Source of the DNA: an uncultured Eubacterium sp.
GTDB lineage: Bacteria > Bacillota > Clostridia > Peptostreptococcales > Anaerovoracaceae
Assembly (NCBI GenBank): GCA_937900695.1
Contig: CALCFD010000024.1
Coordinates: 1 to 40,584, forward strand
Direction: 5' to 3'
DNA length: 40,584 bases
Shown piece by piece: positions 13,879 to 22,896 of the stretch. The position numbers and the translations under genes were made by a program. The notes under the pieces were generated by a model, which made no database searches, was not told the DNA's origin, and saw only the letters and a list, made by a program, of their open reading frames with translations. Position 1 is the first letter of the stretch. Each line of letters opens with the position of its first letter.

Positions 13879-15894
13879 ATGAAGAAAGATAATAGCAAAA
13901 TATCAAATTTAAATAAAAAGCGATTGTTCTTTGCGTTTATGGTGTTTAGTGTACTTTTATTTTTGCTGTGCATTAGAGTGGGATTTGTTCAAATTATAAA
14001 TCATGAAGATTTGAGTAATAAGGCTATGAAGCAGCAAAAAAAAGATGAAATTGTAAAACCTCAGAGAGGTGAAATCGTAGACAGAAACAACAACGAGTTA
14101 GCGGTAAGCATGGATGGTTATTCTGTGTGGATTAGACCGGGTGATGCTGCTTGGGGTGACACAAAATCTGAGCAAAAGGGAAATTTAGAGAAAACTGTTT
14201 CAAAGCTTGCGAAGTTGATAAACAGAGATAAAGATGAACTTTTAAAAGAGGTTCAAGGAACAGATAAGACTCTTCTTAAAGTTTGTAAATTTGTTAAAAA
14301 CAAGGATGCAGATAAAATTAGAGAAGCTGGCTTAACAGGTGTATCTTTAAGCGAAGAAGTAAAGAGATATTATCCTATGGGCGACTTTTTATCTCATACA
14401 CTTGGAAGAGTATCAGACGATAACAGAGGTATCGGTGGTTTAGAACTTGAATATGAAAGATATTTAGGTGGTGTAGACGGAAGATGGGTTAAAAATACAG
14501 ATAAAGAAGGGACATCACTTGCTAATGGAACAGAAAAGTATTACAAGCCAGAAGATGGCGGTGATATAACTTTAACCATAGATCAAGCTATACAAAGCTT
14601 TACAGAAAAAAGTGTAAAAAATAGCCTTAAAGAATATGAGGCTAAAAGGGTTAGTTGTGTTGTAATGGAAACTAAAACTGGAGAAATACTTTCTATGGCA
14701 TCAGCACCTAGTTTTAACCCAAATGAGCCAAGTAAAATCTTGGATAAAAAAGAACGTAAAAAGTATGCAAAGCTTTCTGATAAAAAAAAGAGCGAGTATA
14801 TGTTTAAAATGTGGAGAAATCCTATAGTAAGTGACGTATATGAACCAGGATCTACAGCTAAGCTTATTACTACAGCATCAAGTTTAGAAGAAGGTATTAC
14901 AAATAAAAATGATACCTTTACTTGTAATGGAAGCTATACTGTAAGCGGTGTGCCTGTTAAATGTTGGAGCTATTTACACCCACATGGTTCACAGACACTA
15001 TATCAAGGAGTGGGGAATTCTTGTAACCCGGTATTTATGCAGTTAGCTTTAAGATTAGGATTAGATAAGTATTACGATTATATAGAGTCTTTTGGCTTAA
15101 CTGAAAAAACGGGAATTGATTTTCCAGGTGAAGCAAATCCTATTATCGTACCTAAAAATCAAGCTACTAAGTTAAATTTAGCTATTATGGGATTTGGTCA
15201 AACAAATGCTGTAACACCAATGCAGATTATTACAGCAGTTTCTGCTCTTGGCAATGATGGTAAGGTTATGGAACCACATTTGGTGAAAAAAATAACTGAT
15301 AACGACGGTAAGACTATTAAGAATATAAAACCTAGAATAGTTAGAAAAGCCATTTCTAAAGAAACAGCAGATGAAATGTGTAAAATCATGCAATATGTTG
15401 TAGATAAGGGTGGTGGAAACAAGGCACAGATTCCAGGATACAGAGTTGGTGGTAAGACAGGAAGCTCACAGGTTATAAGCGAAAAGGGAGGATATACAAA
15501 TGAGGTTATAGCTTCTTTTGTAGGAATGGCTCCTATGGACAATCCTGATGTTACTATTTTATATATTATTGACTCGCCTGCGGGAAGGCAGCATGGTGGT
15601 ACAATTGCAGCTCCTGCTACAAAAGATTTGTTAGAACAAATATTAAAATATAGAGAAATTAAACCTAAATATACTAAAGAAGTAAAAAAAGAGCCTACTG
15701 AGGAAATGATAGAAGTTCCAAAGGTAAAGGGTAAGAAATTAAGTGAGGCTAAAAAGATTTTAAAAGCAACAGGTTTTAGCTACAAAATTTCACCAGAACC
15801 TACAGATAAAAAAGACTTTGTTGTTAAAGATCAATATCCAGCAGCAGGTAAGAAAACGCAAAAAAACGGTATAGTATATTTGTACAGAGAATAG
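13879..15894 (+). CDS. Septal peptidoglycan transpeptidase with PASTA domain (FtsI/SpoVD type)
   Basis: A class B penicillin-binding protein of about 671 residues that crosslinks peptidoglycan, probably at the septum with FtsW. It has a short cytoplasmic tail, one membrane segment (about residues 14-34), a dimerisation domain beginning KPQRGEIVDRNN, and a transpeptidase domain with all three motifs: S325-T-A-K, S381-C-N and K526-T-G. One PASTA domain (about 613-671) ends the protein. The start at 13879 follows GGGAG; the earlier TTG at 13867 overlaps the T run. It follows a terminator-like hairpin. Vegetative PBP2B and sporulation SpoVD types are hard to separate by sequence alone. Confidence 0.93.
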   Translation: MKKDNSKISNLNKKRLFFAFMVFSVLLFLLCIRVGFVQIINHEDLSNKAMKQQKKDEIVKPQRGEIVDRNNNELAVSMDGYSVWIRPGDAAWGDTKSEQKGNLEKTVSKLAKLINRDKDELLKEVQGTDKTLLKVCKFVKNKDADKIREAGLTGVSLSEEVKRYYPMGDFLSHTLGRVSDDNRGIGGLELEYERYLGGVDGRWVKNTDKEGTSLANGTEKYYKPEDGGDITLTIDQAIQSFTEKSVKNSLKEYEAKRVSCVVMETKTGEILSMASAPSFNPNEPSKILDKKERKKYAKLSDKKKSEYMFKMWRNPIVSDVYEPGSTAKLITTASSLEEGITNKNDTFTCNGSYTVSGVPVKCWSYLHPHGSQTLYQGVGNSCNPVFMQLALRLGLDKYYDYIESFGLTEKTGIDFPGEANPIIVPKNQATKLNLAIMGFGQTNAVTPMQIITAVSALGNDGKVMEPHLVKKITDNDGKTIKNIKPRIVRKAISKETADEMCKIMQYVVDKGGGNKAQIPGYRVGGKTGSSQVISEKGGYTNEVIASFVGMAPMDNPDVTILYIIDSPAGRQHGGTIAAPATKDLLEQILKYREIKPKYTKEVKKEPTEEMIEVPKVKGKKLSEAKKILKATGFSYKISPEPTDKKDFVVKDQYPAAGKKTQKNGIVYLYRE

Positions 15895-15908
15895 AATTGT
15901 TATATAAT
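15880..15908 (+). promoter_or_regulatory. Possible internal promoter before murF
   Basis: A perfect TATAAT (15903-15908) with a weak TTGTAC (15880-15885) at 17-base spacing, across the end of the transpeptidase gene. The -35 match is poor, so this is a tentative call. Confidence 0.35.
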
Positions 15909-15940
15909 TAAAAGTCAAAGAAAAACTAGGAGTATGTAAA

Positions 15941-17290
15941 ATGAAATCACTTAAAATCAGTGAAATAGTAGAAGCTGTAAAAGGAAAATTAATTTCTGGA
16001 GATGAGACATTATGCGTAAGTAGTGTATGTCAAGACTCAAGGCTTGCAAAGGAAGGATCGGTATTCTTTGCAATCAAAGGAGATGCATTTGATGGCCATA
16101 ATTTTATATCATCAGCTAAATCAAATGGTTGTAGTGCGGTAGTTTTAGAGAATATAGATGCAATAAAAAATATTGATACAACGGACTTAAGTGTAATACT
16201 TGTTGATGACACTATTTTAGCTCTTCAAAATTTATCAAAATCATATTTAAGCAAATTAAATTTGAAGAAAATTGCAGTTACAGGTAGTACAGGTAAGACT
16301 TCAACTAGAGATATGACGTACTATATATGTAAGGAAAAATATAGGACACAGAAAAATCAAGGGAACTTTAATACTGTAGTAGGAGTTCCACTGACAATTA
16401 TGGAATTTGATGAAGATATTGAAGTTGCTGTAATTGAAATGGGAATGGACAGACCTGGTGAAATAGATACTATGGTAGACATAGTAAGACCAGATATTGG
16501 AATAATTACAAATATTGGTGTGTCTCATTTAGAAAATTTTGATAATAAAAGAGAAGGCATTTTTAATGCAAAGATGGAAATTACCAATTATTTTGATAAG
16601 AGCAACATTCTTATTGTTACTGACAGTGAAGAATATTTAAACAAAGAAAATATAAAAGGCGATTTTAAATTAATATTGACTGGCGATAAAAATGATGATG
16701 CATTTGTTGTTTCTGATATAGATCAGACAAGTGACGATGGAGTGAGATTTAAAGTGACTTATAAAGACGAATCAGAAGAGTTTTTCGTTCCTGTATTAGG
16801 AAAGCACAATGCATTTAATGCCACTCTTGCAATAGCAGCAGGTAGACAACTTGGAGTTTCGTTTAAAGAAGCGAAAAATGGTCTTAAGAAAATGGAACTT
16901 ACAGGAAAGAGGCTTGCCATAAAAAAGAATAATGATATAAAGGTAATAGACGATACATATAATGCAAGTCCGGATTCAATGAAAGCAGCCCTAGATATAT
17001 TATCTAAAACAGTTGGAAATAGACACGTAGCGGTATTAGGCGATATGTATGAACTAGGCTCAAATGAAGCTGAGTTTCATAAGGAAGTTGGAAAGTTTGC
17101 AAGAGAAAAAGCCGATGAACTCTTTTCTATAGGGGAGCTTGCTAAAGAATACGAGGCTGATAGACATTTTGATACTGTAGATGAGTTTGTAGAAGCTACA
17201 AAAGACTATTTTAAACCGGGAGATGTAGTGTTAGTAAAGGCATCACGTGGAATGGCATTAGAACAAGTAGTAGCTGAGATTTTAAAATAA
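15941..17290 (+). CDS. murF: UDP-N-acetylmuramoyl-tripeptide--D-alanyl-D-alanine ligase
   Basis: Adds D-Ala-D-Ala to UDP-MurNAc-tripeptide, completing the cytoplasmic peptidoglycan precursor. It has 449 residues, usual for the family. The Mur-ligase N-terminal domain is followed by the ATP-binding loop AVTGSTGKTSTRDM (near residue 111), the central domain with VIEMGMDRPGEI and NIGVSHLENF, and the C-terminal domain with VIDDTYNASPDSMKAAL, a MurF hallmark. AGGAG precedes the ATG. Confidence 0.96.
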   Translation: MKSLKISEIVEAVKGKLISGDETLCVSSVCQDSRLAKEGSVFFAIKGDAFDGHNFISSAKSNGCSAVVLENIDAIKNIDTTDLSVILVDDTILALQNLSKSYLSKLNLKKIAVTGSTGKTSTRDMTYYICKEKYRTQKNQGNFNTVVGVPLTIMEFDEDIEVAVIEMGMDRPGEIDTMVDIVRPDIGIITNIGVSHLENFDNKREGIFNAKMEITNYFDKSNILIVTDSEEYLNKENIKGDFKLILTGDKNDDAFVVSDIDQTSDDGVRFKVTYKDESEEFFVPVLGKHNAFNATLAIAAGRQLGVSFKEAKNGLKKMELTGKRLAIKKNNDIKVIDDTYNASPDSMKAALDILSKTVGNRHVAVLGDMYELGSNEAEFHKEVGKFAREKADELFSIGELAKEYEADRHFDTVDEFVEATKDYFKPGDVVLVKASRGMALEQVVAEILK

Positions 17291-17322
17291 AGGTAATAGT
17301 TATAAGAAGTTAGGAGTATAAT

Positions 17323-18297
17323 ATGAGTATTCAGTTTGGTGATATATCATTGACAATATTATTGGGATTTTTGCTTTCATTTTTCTTTACAAATAAAGCG
17401 ATTCCAATTTTACAAAAAAAGCAGATGGGACAAAATATAAGAGAAGAAGGTCCAGAATCTCATTTGAAAAAAGCAGGTACACCATCAATGGGTGGAGTTG
17501 CTATAATACTTGCAGTTGTAATCGCGGTCCTTGTTGGAGCAGTTGGCAGAAATACTTTGGGTGATGCATTGGTATGTATAAGTGGTTTTGTTGTGTTTGG
17601 TGCTATCGGTTTCTTTGATGATTATCTTAAAGTTATAAAAAAGCAAAACGAAGGCCTTAAGGCTTATCAGAAATTTGGATTGCAGTTAGTTTTCGCAATA
17701 CTATTTGCTATTTATATGGTGAAACTTTCAGGACTTGGAACAGAAGTTTATATTCCATTTTTTAAGATTTATATTGATTTTGGTATTTGGTATGTACCAT
17801 TTGTAATATTTGTAATTTTAGCTATGACAAATGGTGTAAATTTGACAGATGGACTAGATGGTTTAGCTGCTGGAGTTACAATGATTGTATCTTTATATAT
17901 GTGCTATGTAGCAGCTGACATAGGAATAATATCAAGTGAAATTTTCTTTGCTGCTTTGGCTGGTGGATGTTTAGGATTTTTATTACTAAACAAGAACCCA
18001 GCTAAAATCTTTATGGGTGATACAGGTTCACTTGCTATAGGGGGAGGTATCACAGTAGCAGCATTTTTAATGAAGATGGAATTTTTATTGCCAATAGCTG
18101 GTATAATCTATGTTCTTGAAACTTTATCCGTAGTATTACAAGTAGGGTATTTTAAGATTACAAAAGGTAAGAGGTTATTTAGAATGGCACCTTTACATCA
18201 TCATTTTGAAGAAGGTGGCATGAAGGAGACAAAGGTAGTAGCTATGTTCTGGTGCATTACAATTATTTGTAGTGTAATTGCTGTATTTATAGCATAG
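17323..18297 (+). CDS. mraY: Phospho-N-acetylmuramoyl-pentapeptide transferase
   Basis: Moves phospho-MurNAc-pentapeptide to undecaprenyl phosphate, making lipid I in the membrane. The 324-residue protein has about ten membrane segments. Family motifs are seen: GTPSMGGVAI, FFDDYLKV with the paired Asp, NLTDGLDGLA, FMGDTGSLAIGG and MAPLHHHFE. The start has TAGGAG upstream. It lies 32 bases after murF, in standard order. Confidence 0.97.
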   Translation: MSIQFGDISLTILLGFLLSFFFTNKAIPILQKKQMGQNIREEGPESHLKKAGTPSMGGVAIILAVVIAVLVGAVGRNTLGDALVCISGFVVFGAIGFFDDYLKVIKKQNEGLKAYQKFGLQLVFAILFAIYMVKLSGLGTEVYIPFFKIYIDFGIWYVPFVIFVILAMTNGVNLTDGLDGLAAGVTMIVSLYMCYVAADIGIISSEIFFAALAGGCLGFLLLNKNPAKIFMGDTGSLAIGGGITVAAFLMKMEFLLPIAGIIYVLETLSVVLQVGYFKITKGKRLFRMAPLHHHFEEGGMKETKVVAMFWCITIICSVIAVFIA

Positions 18298-18308
18298 GGA
18301 GAGAAAAA

Positions 18309-19682
18309 ATGGAAAATTATTTAAAGGAACTTAAAAATAAAAGAGTTTTAGTAGTAGGCTTTGGAAAATCAGGAATTGCAGCTATTAATGTATTAAACGA
18401 TGTAGGAGCAGAAGTATCTTTACAAGATTCAAAAAAGGAAGAGGATATTTCACAAAAGAGTATAGATTTCTTAAAAGAAAACGACATCAAAACTTATTTT
18501 GCAAAAGTACCTGAAGATATGTCTGGATTTGATATGATTGTTTTAAGTCCAGGAGTACCTCTGCAGATAGGATTTATTAATGATGCTATTGAAAAAGGTG
18601 TTGAAGTAATTGGGGAGCTTGAACTTGCGTATAGATGTGGTAAAGGAAAATACTTAGCTATTACGGGAACTAACGGAAAGACAACAACTACAACACTAGT
18701 TGGGGAAATTGTAAAAAATGCAGGTAAGGACACTAGAATAGTTGGAAATATCGGAAATCCAGTTGTTATAGAAGCTGTAAATTCTAATGAGGATACTTGG
18801 TTAGTTACAGAGGCTAGCAGTTTTCAGCTTGAGACAATAGATAAGTTTAGACCACAAGTATCGGCTATATTGAATTTAACACCAGATCATATGGATAGAC
18901 ATAAAAATATGGAAAACTACGGCAAAGCTAAAGCAAATATTATGGTAAATCAAACACCAGATCAATATATGGTTGTAAACTTTGACGATAAAGAATGCTT
19001 GAAACTATCAAGAGGAACTAAAGCAAAAGTTGTACCATTTAGCAGAATTGAGCATTTGAAATTTGGAGCTTTTGTTAAAGATGAAAAGATTGTCCTTATT
19101 AATGAAGATGAAAAATTAATTGAAATATGTAAAATAAGCGATTTAAAAATCCCAGGAAGTCATAATTTAGAAAATGCTCTTGCCGCAGTGGCTATAACAT
19201 ATTTTGCAGGCATAGATATTGAAGATATTGCTAAAACTTTAAAAGAATTTGATGGCGTAGAGCATAGACTTGAATTTGTTAAAGAAATTGATGGTGTAAG
19301 ATTTGTAAATGACTCAAAAGGGACTAATACTGATGCAAGTATTAAAGCTATTGAAGCTATGAGCCAACCAGTTATTTTGATTGCAGGAGGCTATGATAAA
19401 AATGCTGATTTTGATGAATTTATAGATAGTTTTAAGGATAAAGTTAAATATGCAGTTTTACTTGGAAAAACTGCAGGTAAAATTAAAGCAGCAGCAGAAA
19501 AAAAAGGTTTTAAAAATACTATAATTGTAAAGGATATGAAAGCGTGTGTAGATGAAGCTTTCAGACTTGCAGATAAAGGAGAGACTGTACTTTTATCGCC
19601 AGCATGTGCTAGTTGGGATATGTATTCTTCATTTGAAGAAAGAGGTGCTGATTTTAAAAATTGTGTTAAGGGATTAAAATAG
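18309..19682 (+). CDS. murD: UDP-N-acetylmuramoylalanine--D-glutamate ligase
   Basis: Adds D-glutamate to UDP-MurNAc-L-Ala in the cytoplasm. The 457-residue protein opens with a Rossmann-like UDP-binding domain (VLVVGFGKSGIAA), then the Mur-ligase ATP loop ITGTNGKTTTTTL near residue 118, LNLTPDHMDRH in the central domain and a C-terminal segment with DSKGTNTDAS. GGGAGAG precedes the start 11 bases after mraY. Confidence 0.97.
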   Translation: MENYLKELKNKRVLVVGFGKSGIAAINVLNDVGAEVSLQDSKKEEDISQKSIDFLKENDIKTYFAKVPEDMSGFDMIVLSPGVPLQIGFINDAIEKGVEVIGELELAYRCGKGKYLAITGTNGKTTTTTLVGEIVKNAGKDTRIVGNIGNPVVIEAVNSNEDTWLVTEASSFQLETIDKFRPQVSAILNLTPDHMDRHKNMENYGKAKANIMVNQTPDQYMVVNFDDKECLKLSRGTKAKVVPFSRIEHLKFGAFVKDEKIVLINEDEKLIEICKISDLKIPGSHNLENALAAVAITYFAGIDIEDIAKTLKEFDGVEHRLEFVKEIDGVRFVNDSKGTNTDASIKAIEAMSQPVILIAGGYDKNADFDEFIDSFKDKVKYAVLLGKTAGKIKAAAEKKGFKNTIIVKDMKACVDEAFRLADKGETVLLSPACASWDMYSSFEERGADFKNCVKGLK

Positions 19683-19690
19683 ATATTTAG

Positions 19691-20902
19691 ATGAATAAGA
19701 AAAAAGCAGTTAGGAAAAAGAAAAATAAATTTGTAAAATTCATTAAAAGTATACCACCGGCAGATTTTGGTATAATAGCTGTAACTTTGATACTGATTTT
19801 TTTTGGTATTATTATGGTTTTTAGTGCTAGTTACTATTGGTCGATGGATCAATCTGGTAAACCTTATTCATTTTTATTTAAGCAAATAGTATGGGCTACT
19901 ATGGGTATTTGCTTAATGGCGGGTTTATCGATAATAGATTATAAAAATTTTCAAAAGTATTCAAAACCGATATTTTGGATTAGCATAGTACTATTGTTAT
20001 TGTTATTTTCACCTCTTGGCAAGGAAACTAAGGGTGCTACAAGATGGCTTAATTTAGGAATAACTATTATGCCAGGTGAAATAGCTAAAATTGTAGCTAT
20101 AATATGTACATCAAGCTTTTTGACAAGAAAACGTAGAAATATAAACGACTTAAAAACTTCTATTATGCCATTGCTTATGATGTGTGGAATATATGTAGGT
20201 TTGATAATGGCACAACCTAACATGTCAACAGCAGTAACAGTTGCAGCTATAATAATATCTATTATGTTTGTTGCAGGTATAAATTTAAAATATTTTACTG
20301 CAATTGGAATTGGTGGAGTTGTAGGCGGAATAGCATTGATATTTGTTGGTGGAACATATAGAATTAAAAGAGTAACATCTTTCTTAAATCCATTTGAGGA
20401 TGCTTCAGGAGACGGATACCAGGTGTGCCAATCACTGATAGGTATGGGCTCTGGTGGTATATTTGGAAAAGGTCTTGGAAATGGTGTAGAAAAAACACTG
20501 TATTTACCTGAACCACAAAATGATTTTATCTTGTCCGTAATAGGTGAAGAATTAGGAATGATTGGTGTACTTATAGTATTTTGCCTATTTATAATATTAA
20601 TCTGGAGAGGTATTAAAGTTGCAATTAATGCTCCAGATAAATTAGGATTTTTGTTGAGCGCGGGAGTTGTAATGATGATAGGTTTACAGCTATTGTTTAA
20701 TATTGCTGTAGTAGTATCTGCTATGCCACCTACAGGGGTTGCATTACCATTTATAAGCTATGGTGGTAACTCTATGCTTGTATGTTGCTCGGCAATCGGA
20801 ATAGTATTAAATGTTTCTAGACAAACTAAGCGAAAAGAACTAGAAGAAAAAAGGAATATGCTAAAGGAAGAAAAGATATATTTTAACAGAGGTGTAAGAT
20901 GA
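19691..20902 (+). CDS. ftsW: SEDS-family peptidoglycan polymerase FtsW/SpoVE
   Basis: A membrane glycan polymerase of the SEDS family acting with a class B transpeptidase at the division site. The 403-residue protein has about ten membrane segments and the motifs KGATRWLNLG, AQPNMSTAV, GYQVCQSLIGMGSGG and LPEPQNDFILSVIGEELG. Its place between murD and murG, after a transpeptidase gene, fits FtsW rather than RodA; a SpoVE role in spore cortex cannot be excluded. It overlaps murG by 4 bases (ATGA). Confidence 0.93.
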   Translation: MNKKKAVRKKKNKFVKFIKSIPPADFGIIAVTLILIFFGIIMVFSASYYWSMDQSGKPYSFLFKQIVWATMGICLMAGLSIIDYKNFQKYSKPIFWISIVLLLLLFSPLGKETKGATRWLNLGITIMPGEIAKIVAIICTSSFLTRKRRNINDLKTSIMPLLMMCGIYVGLIMAQPNMSTAVTVAAIIISIMFVAGINLKYFTAIGIGGVVGGIALIFVGGTYRIKRVTSFLNPFEDASGDGYQVCQSLIGMGSGGIFGKGLGNGVEKTLYLPEPQNDFILSVIGEELGMIGVLIVFCLFIILIWRGIKVAINAPDKLGFLLSAGVVMMIGLQLLFNIAVVVSAMPPTGVALPFISYGGNSMLVCCSAIGIVLNVSRQTKRKELEEKRNMLKEEKIYFNRGVR

Positions 20903-21996
20903 GAGTTATAATGACTGGCGGAGGAACAGGAGGCCATATATATCCTGCTATTGCTATTGCAGATAGAATTAAAGAAAGAACATTGGATTCTGAAATTTTA
21001 TTTGTAGGTACTGAAAAAGGACTTGAAAAGGAACTGGTACCTAAAAATGGATATGATATTAGATTTATAACTGTAAGTGGTATTAATAGAAAAAAACTAC
21101 TTAAAAACTTCAAGGTACTTAAAGAATACAATCAAGGCAAAAAAGAAGCTAAGAGAATAATCGAAGAGTTTAAGCCAGATGTTGTAATTGGAACTGGCGG
21201 ATATGTTTGTGGTCCTATGGTTAAGATGGCATCAAAGATGGGAATAAAAACTTATATTCATGAACAAAATGCTACGCCAGGTTTAACTAATAAGATGCTT
21301 GAAAATTTTGTTGATGGAGTATTTTTAGGATTTGCAGATGCTGCGAAGCATTTTCGTAAACCTGAAAAACATATAGTGTCAGGAAATCCTGTTAGGGATA
21401 CTTTTTTCAAGGCTAGAAAAAACACCTCAAGAGAGAAGCTAGGTTTAGATGAAAATGATTTTGTTATTTTATCTTTTGGTGGAAGCCAAGGTGCAGGTAA
21501 AATTAATAAAGCTATGCTAGAGGTAGTAGAAAAGTATAATGGCAAGGAAGGTGTTAAGGTGTTCTTTGCTACTGGTAAAAGATATTATGATCCTATTTTA
21601 AAAGAATTAGAAGAAAAAAATATAGTTTTAGAAGAAAATATAAAGATATTAGAATACATAGATAATATGGAAACTTATTTGTCTTGTGCTGATGTGGTTA
21701 TTTCAAGAAGTGGTGCTCTTGCAGTATCAGAAATTGCTGTCTGCGGAACTCCTTCAATTTTGATACCATCACCAAATGTTACTGGAAACCATCAGATGTA
21801 CAATGCAAAAGCTATTGCCGACAAAGGAGGAGCAGTCATTCTTGAAGAAGAAAATTTATCTGGTGAAAGTTTAATTGAATCTATAGTAAATCTAGAAAAT
21901 GATAAAGAGGCACTTAATGAAATGAGTATAAAAGCAAAGGAATGTGCACCGCTAGATGCTTCTGATATCATTTATTATAATATTATAAATGGATAA
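20899..21996 (+). CDS. murG: Lipid II synthase MurG (N-acetylglucosaminyltransferase)
   Basis: Adds GlcNAc to lipid I to give lipid II at the inner face of the membrane. The 365-residue GT-B enzyme shows the N-terminal loop TGGGTGGHIYPAIAIADR, an inner GTGGYVCGP loop, SFGGSQGAGKINKAM at the start of the second domain, and the UDP-GlcNAc-binding stretch SRSGALAVSEIAVCGTPSIL. The start overlaps the ftsW stop. Length is normal. Confidence 0.97.
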   Translation: MRVIMTGGGTGGHIYPAIAIADRIKERTLDSEILFVGTEKGLEKELVPKNGYDIRFITVSGINRKKLLKNFKVLKEYNQGKKEAKRIIEEFKPDVVIGTGGYVCGPMVKMASKMGIKTYIHEQNATPGLTNKMLENFVDGVFLGFADAAKHFRKPEKHIVSGNPVRDTFFKARKNTSREKLGLDENDFVILSFGGSQGAGKINKAMLEVVEKYNGKEGVKVFFATGKRYYDPILKELEEKNIVLEENIKILEYIDNMETYLSCADVVISRSGALAVSEIAVCGTPSILIPSPNVTGNHQMYNAKAIADKGGAVILEEENLSGESLIESIVNLENDKEALNEMSIKAKECAPLDASDIIYYNIING

Positions 21997-22002
21997 ATAT
22001 AA

Positions 22003-22791
22003 ATGGATAAAGATACATTAGAAATACCAATAATTGATGAAGAAGAATTAAATAGACCACCTAGAAGGAGAAAGAAAAGGCGTAAAAAGCGTTATCTTTT
22101 ACGCCTATTTGTTATACTGATTTTAATCGGTGGGATTTTGTTTGGATTGTCATTACCTTACTTTGATATTGTTTCAATAAAAGTTGTTGGCAATAAATAT
22201 GTGAAAACGGAAGAGGTTTTAAGGGACTCTAAGCTTAAAGTTGGAGAGAATATATTTAAAAATCAAGGTCGTCAGATTAAAAAGCGCATGATGGACAATC
22301 CTTACTTTGAAGAAATAGATATTGATAAAAAACTACCAAATGAGGTTGTAATAAATGTAAAAGAAAGAATTCCTATGGCTGTGTTACCTTATGGTGACAG
22401 ATATGTTGTCCTTGATGGAAATGGAATAGTTTTAGGATTAACAGATAATCATCCAAAGCTTACTGAAATTACAGGTACGACTATTAAAAATATGGAAAAA
22501 GGCAAAAAAGTCATAGCTAAAGATGAGAAAAACTTTGATAAAGCATTGGACCTTTTGGAAGTGATAAATAAAAATGATTTATTTTTTAAAAGTGTACGCA
22601 TAACTGGAACAAAAGTAGAATGTGTTATATATGATAATTTACTAGTTAAGGGTAAATACGATGACCTTATAAGTAATATAAAAAATGGTAATTTATCTAG
22701 TGTTTTGTATGATCTTTATAAAAAGAAAATCAAAAGGGGAACAGTTAAAATAGATGGTGAAGAATATTGTTCATTTACACCAACTTTTTAG
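22003..22791 (+). CDS. ftsQ: FtsQ/DivIB cell division protein
   Basis: A bitopic division protein of 262 residues that links early and late divisome parts with FtsL and its partner. A basic cytoplasmic tail (PPRRRKKRRKKRYLLR) precedes one membrane segment (about residues 33-50), a POTRA domain (VSIKVVGNKYVKTEEVLRD onward) and the FtsQ beta domain (NEVVINVKERIPMAVLPYGD). It starts 6 bases after murG, with no strong ribosome binding site, so coupling is likely. DivIB is the Firmicute name. Confidence 0.9.
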   Translation: MDKDTLEIPIIDEEELNRPPRRRKKRRKKRYLLRLFVILILIGGILFGLSLPYFDIVSIKVVGNKYVKTEEVLRDSKLKVGENIFKNQGRQIKKRMMDNPYFEEIDIDKKLPNEVVINVKERIPMAVLPYGDRYVVLDGNGIVLGLTDNHPKLTEITGTTIKNMEKGKKVIAKDEKNFDKALDLLEVINKNDLFFKSVRITGTKVECVIYDNLLVKGKYDDLISNIKNGNLSSVLYDLYKKKIKRGTVKIDGEEYCSFTPTF

Positions 22792-22822
22792 GAAAATTTA
22801 AAGTATTTTCAGTATATTTGTG

Positions 22823-22852
22823 TTACACTATATAAGTATTATATGTTATAAT
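22823..22852 (+). promoter_or_regulatory. Promoter of ftsZ
   Basis: TTACAC (22823-22828), an 18-base spacer and TATAAT (22847-22852) lie in the 105-base gap between ftsQ and ftsZ. It would allow ftsZ to be expressed independently of the long cluster. Confidence 0.65.
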
Positions 22853-22896
22853 AATTTAGTGTTTAATAAACCGAAATTAACGGGAGGAATATATAA

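Noticed and set aside
19391..19852. A 153-codon open frame on the minus strand
   Set aside because: Spans the antisense of murD and ftsW; both of those are strongly supported.
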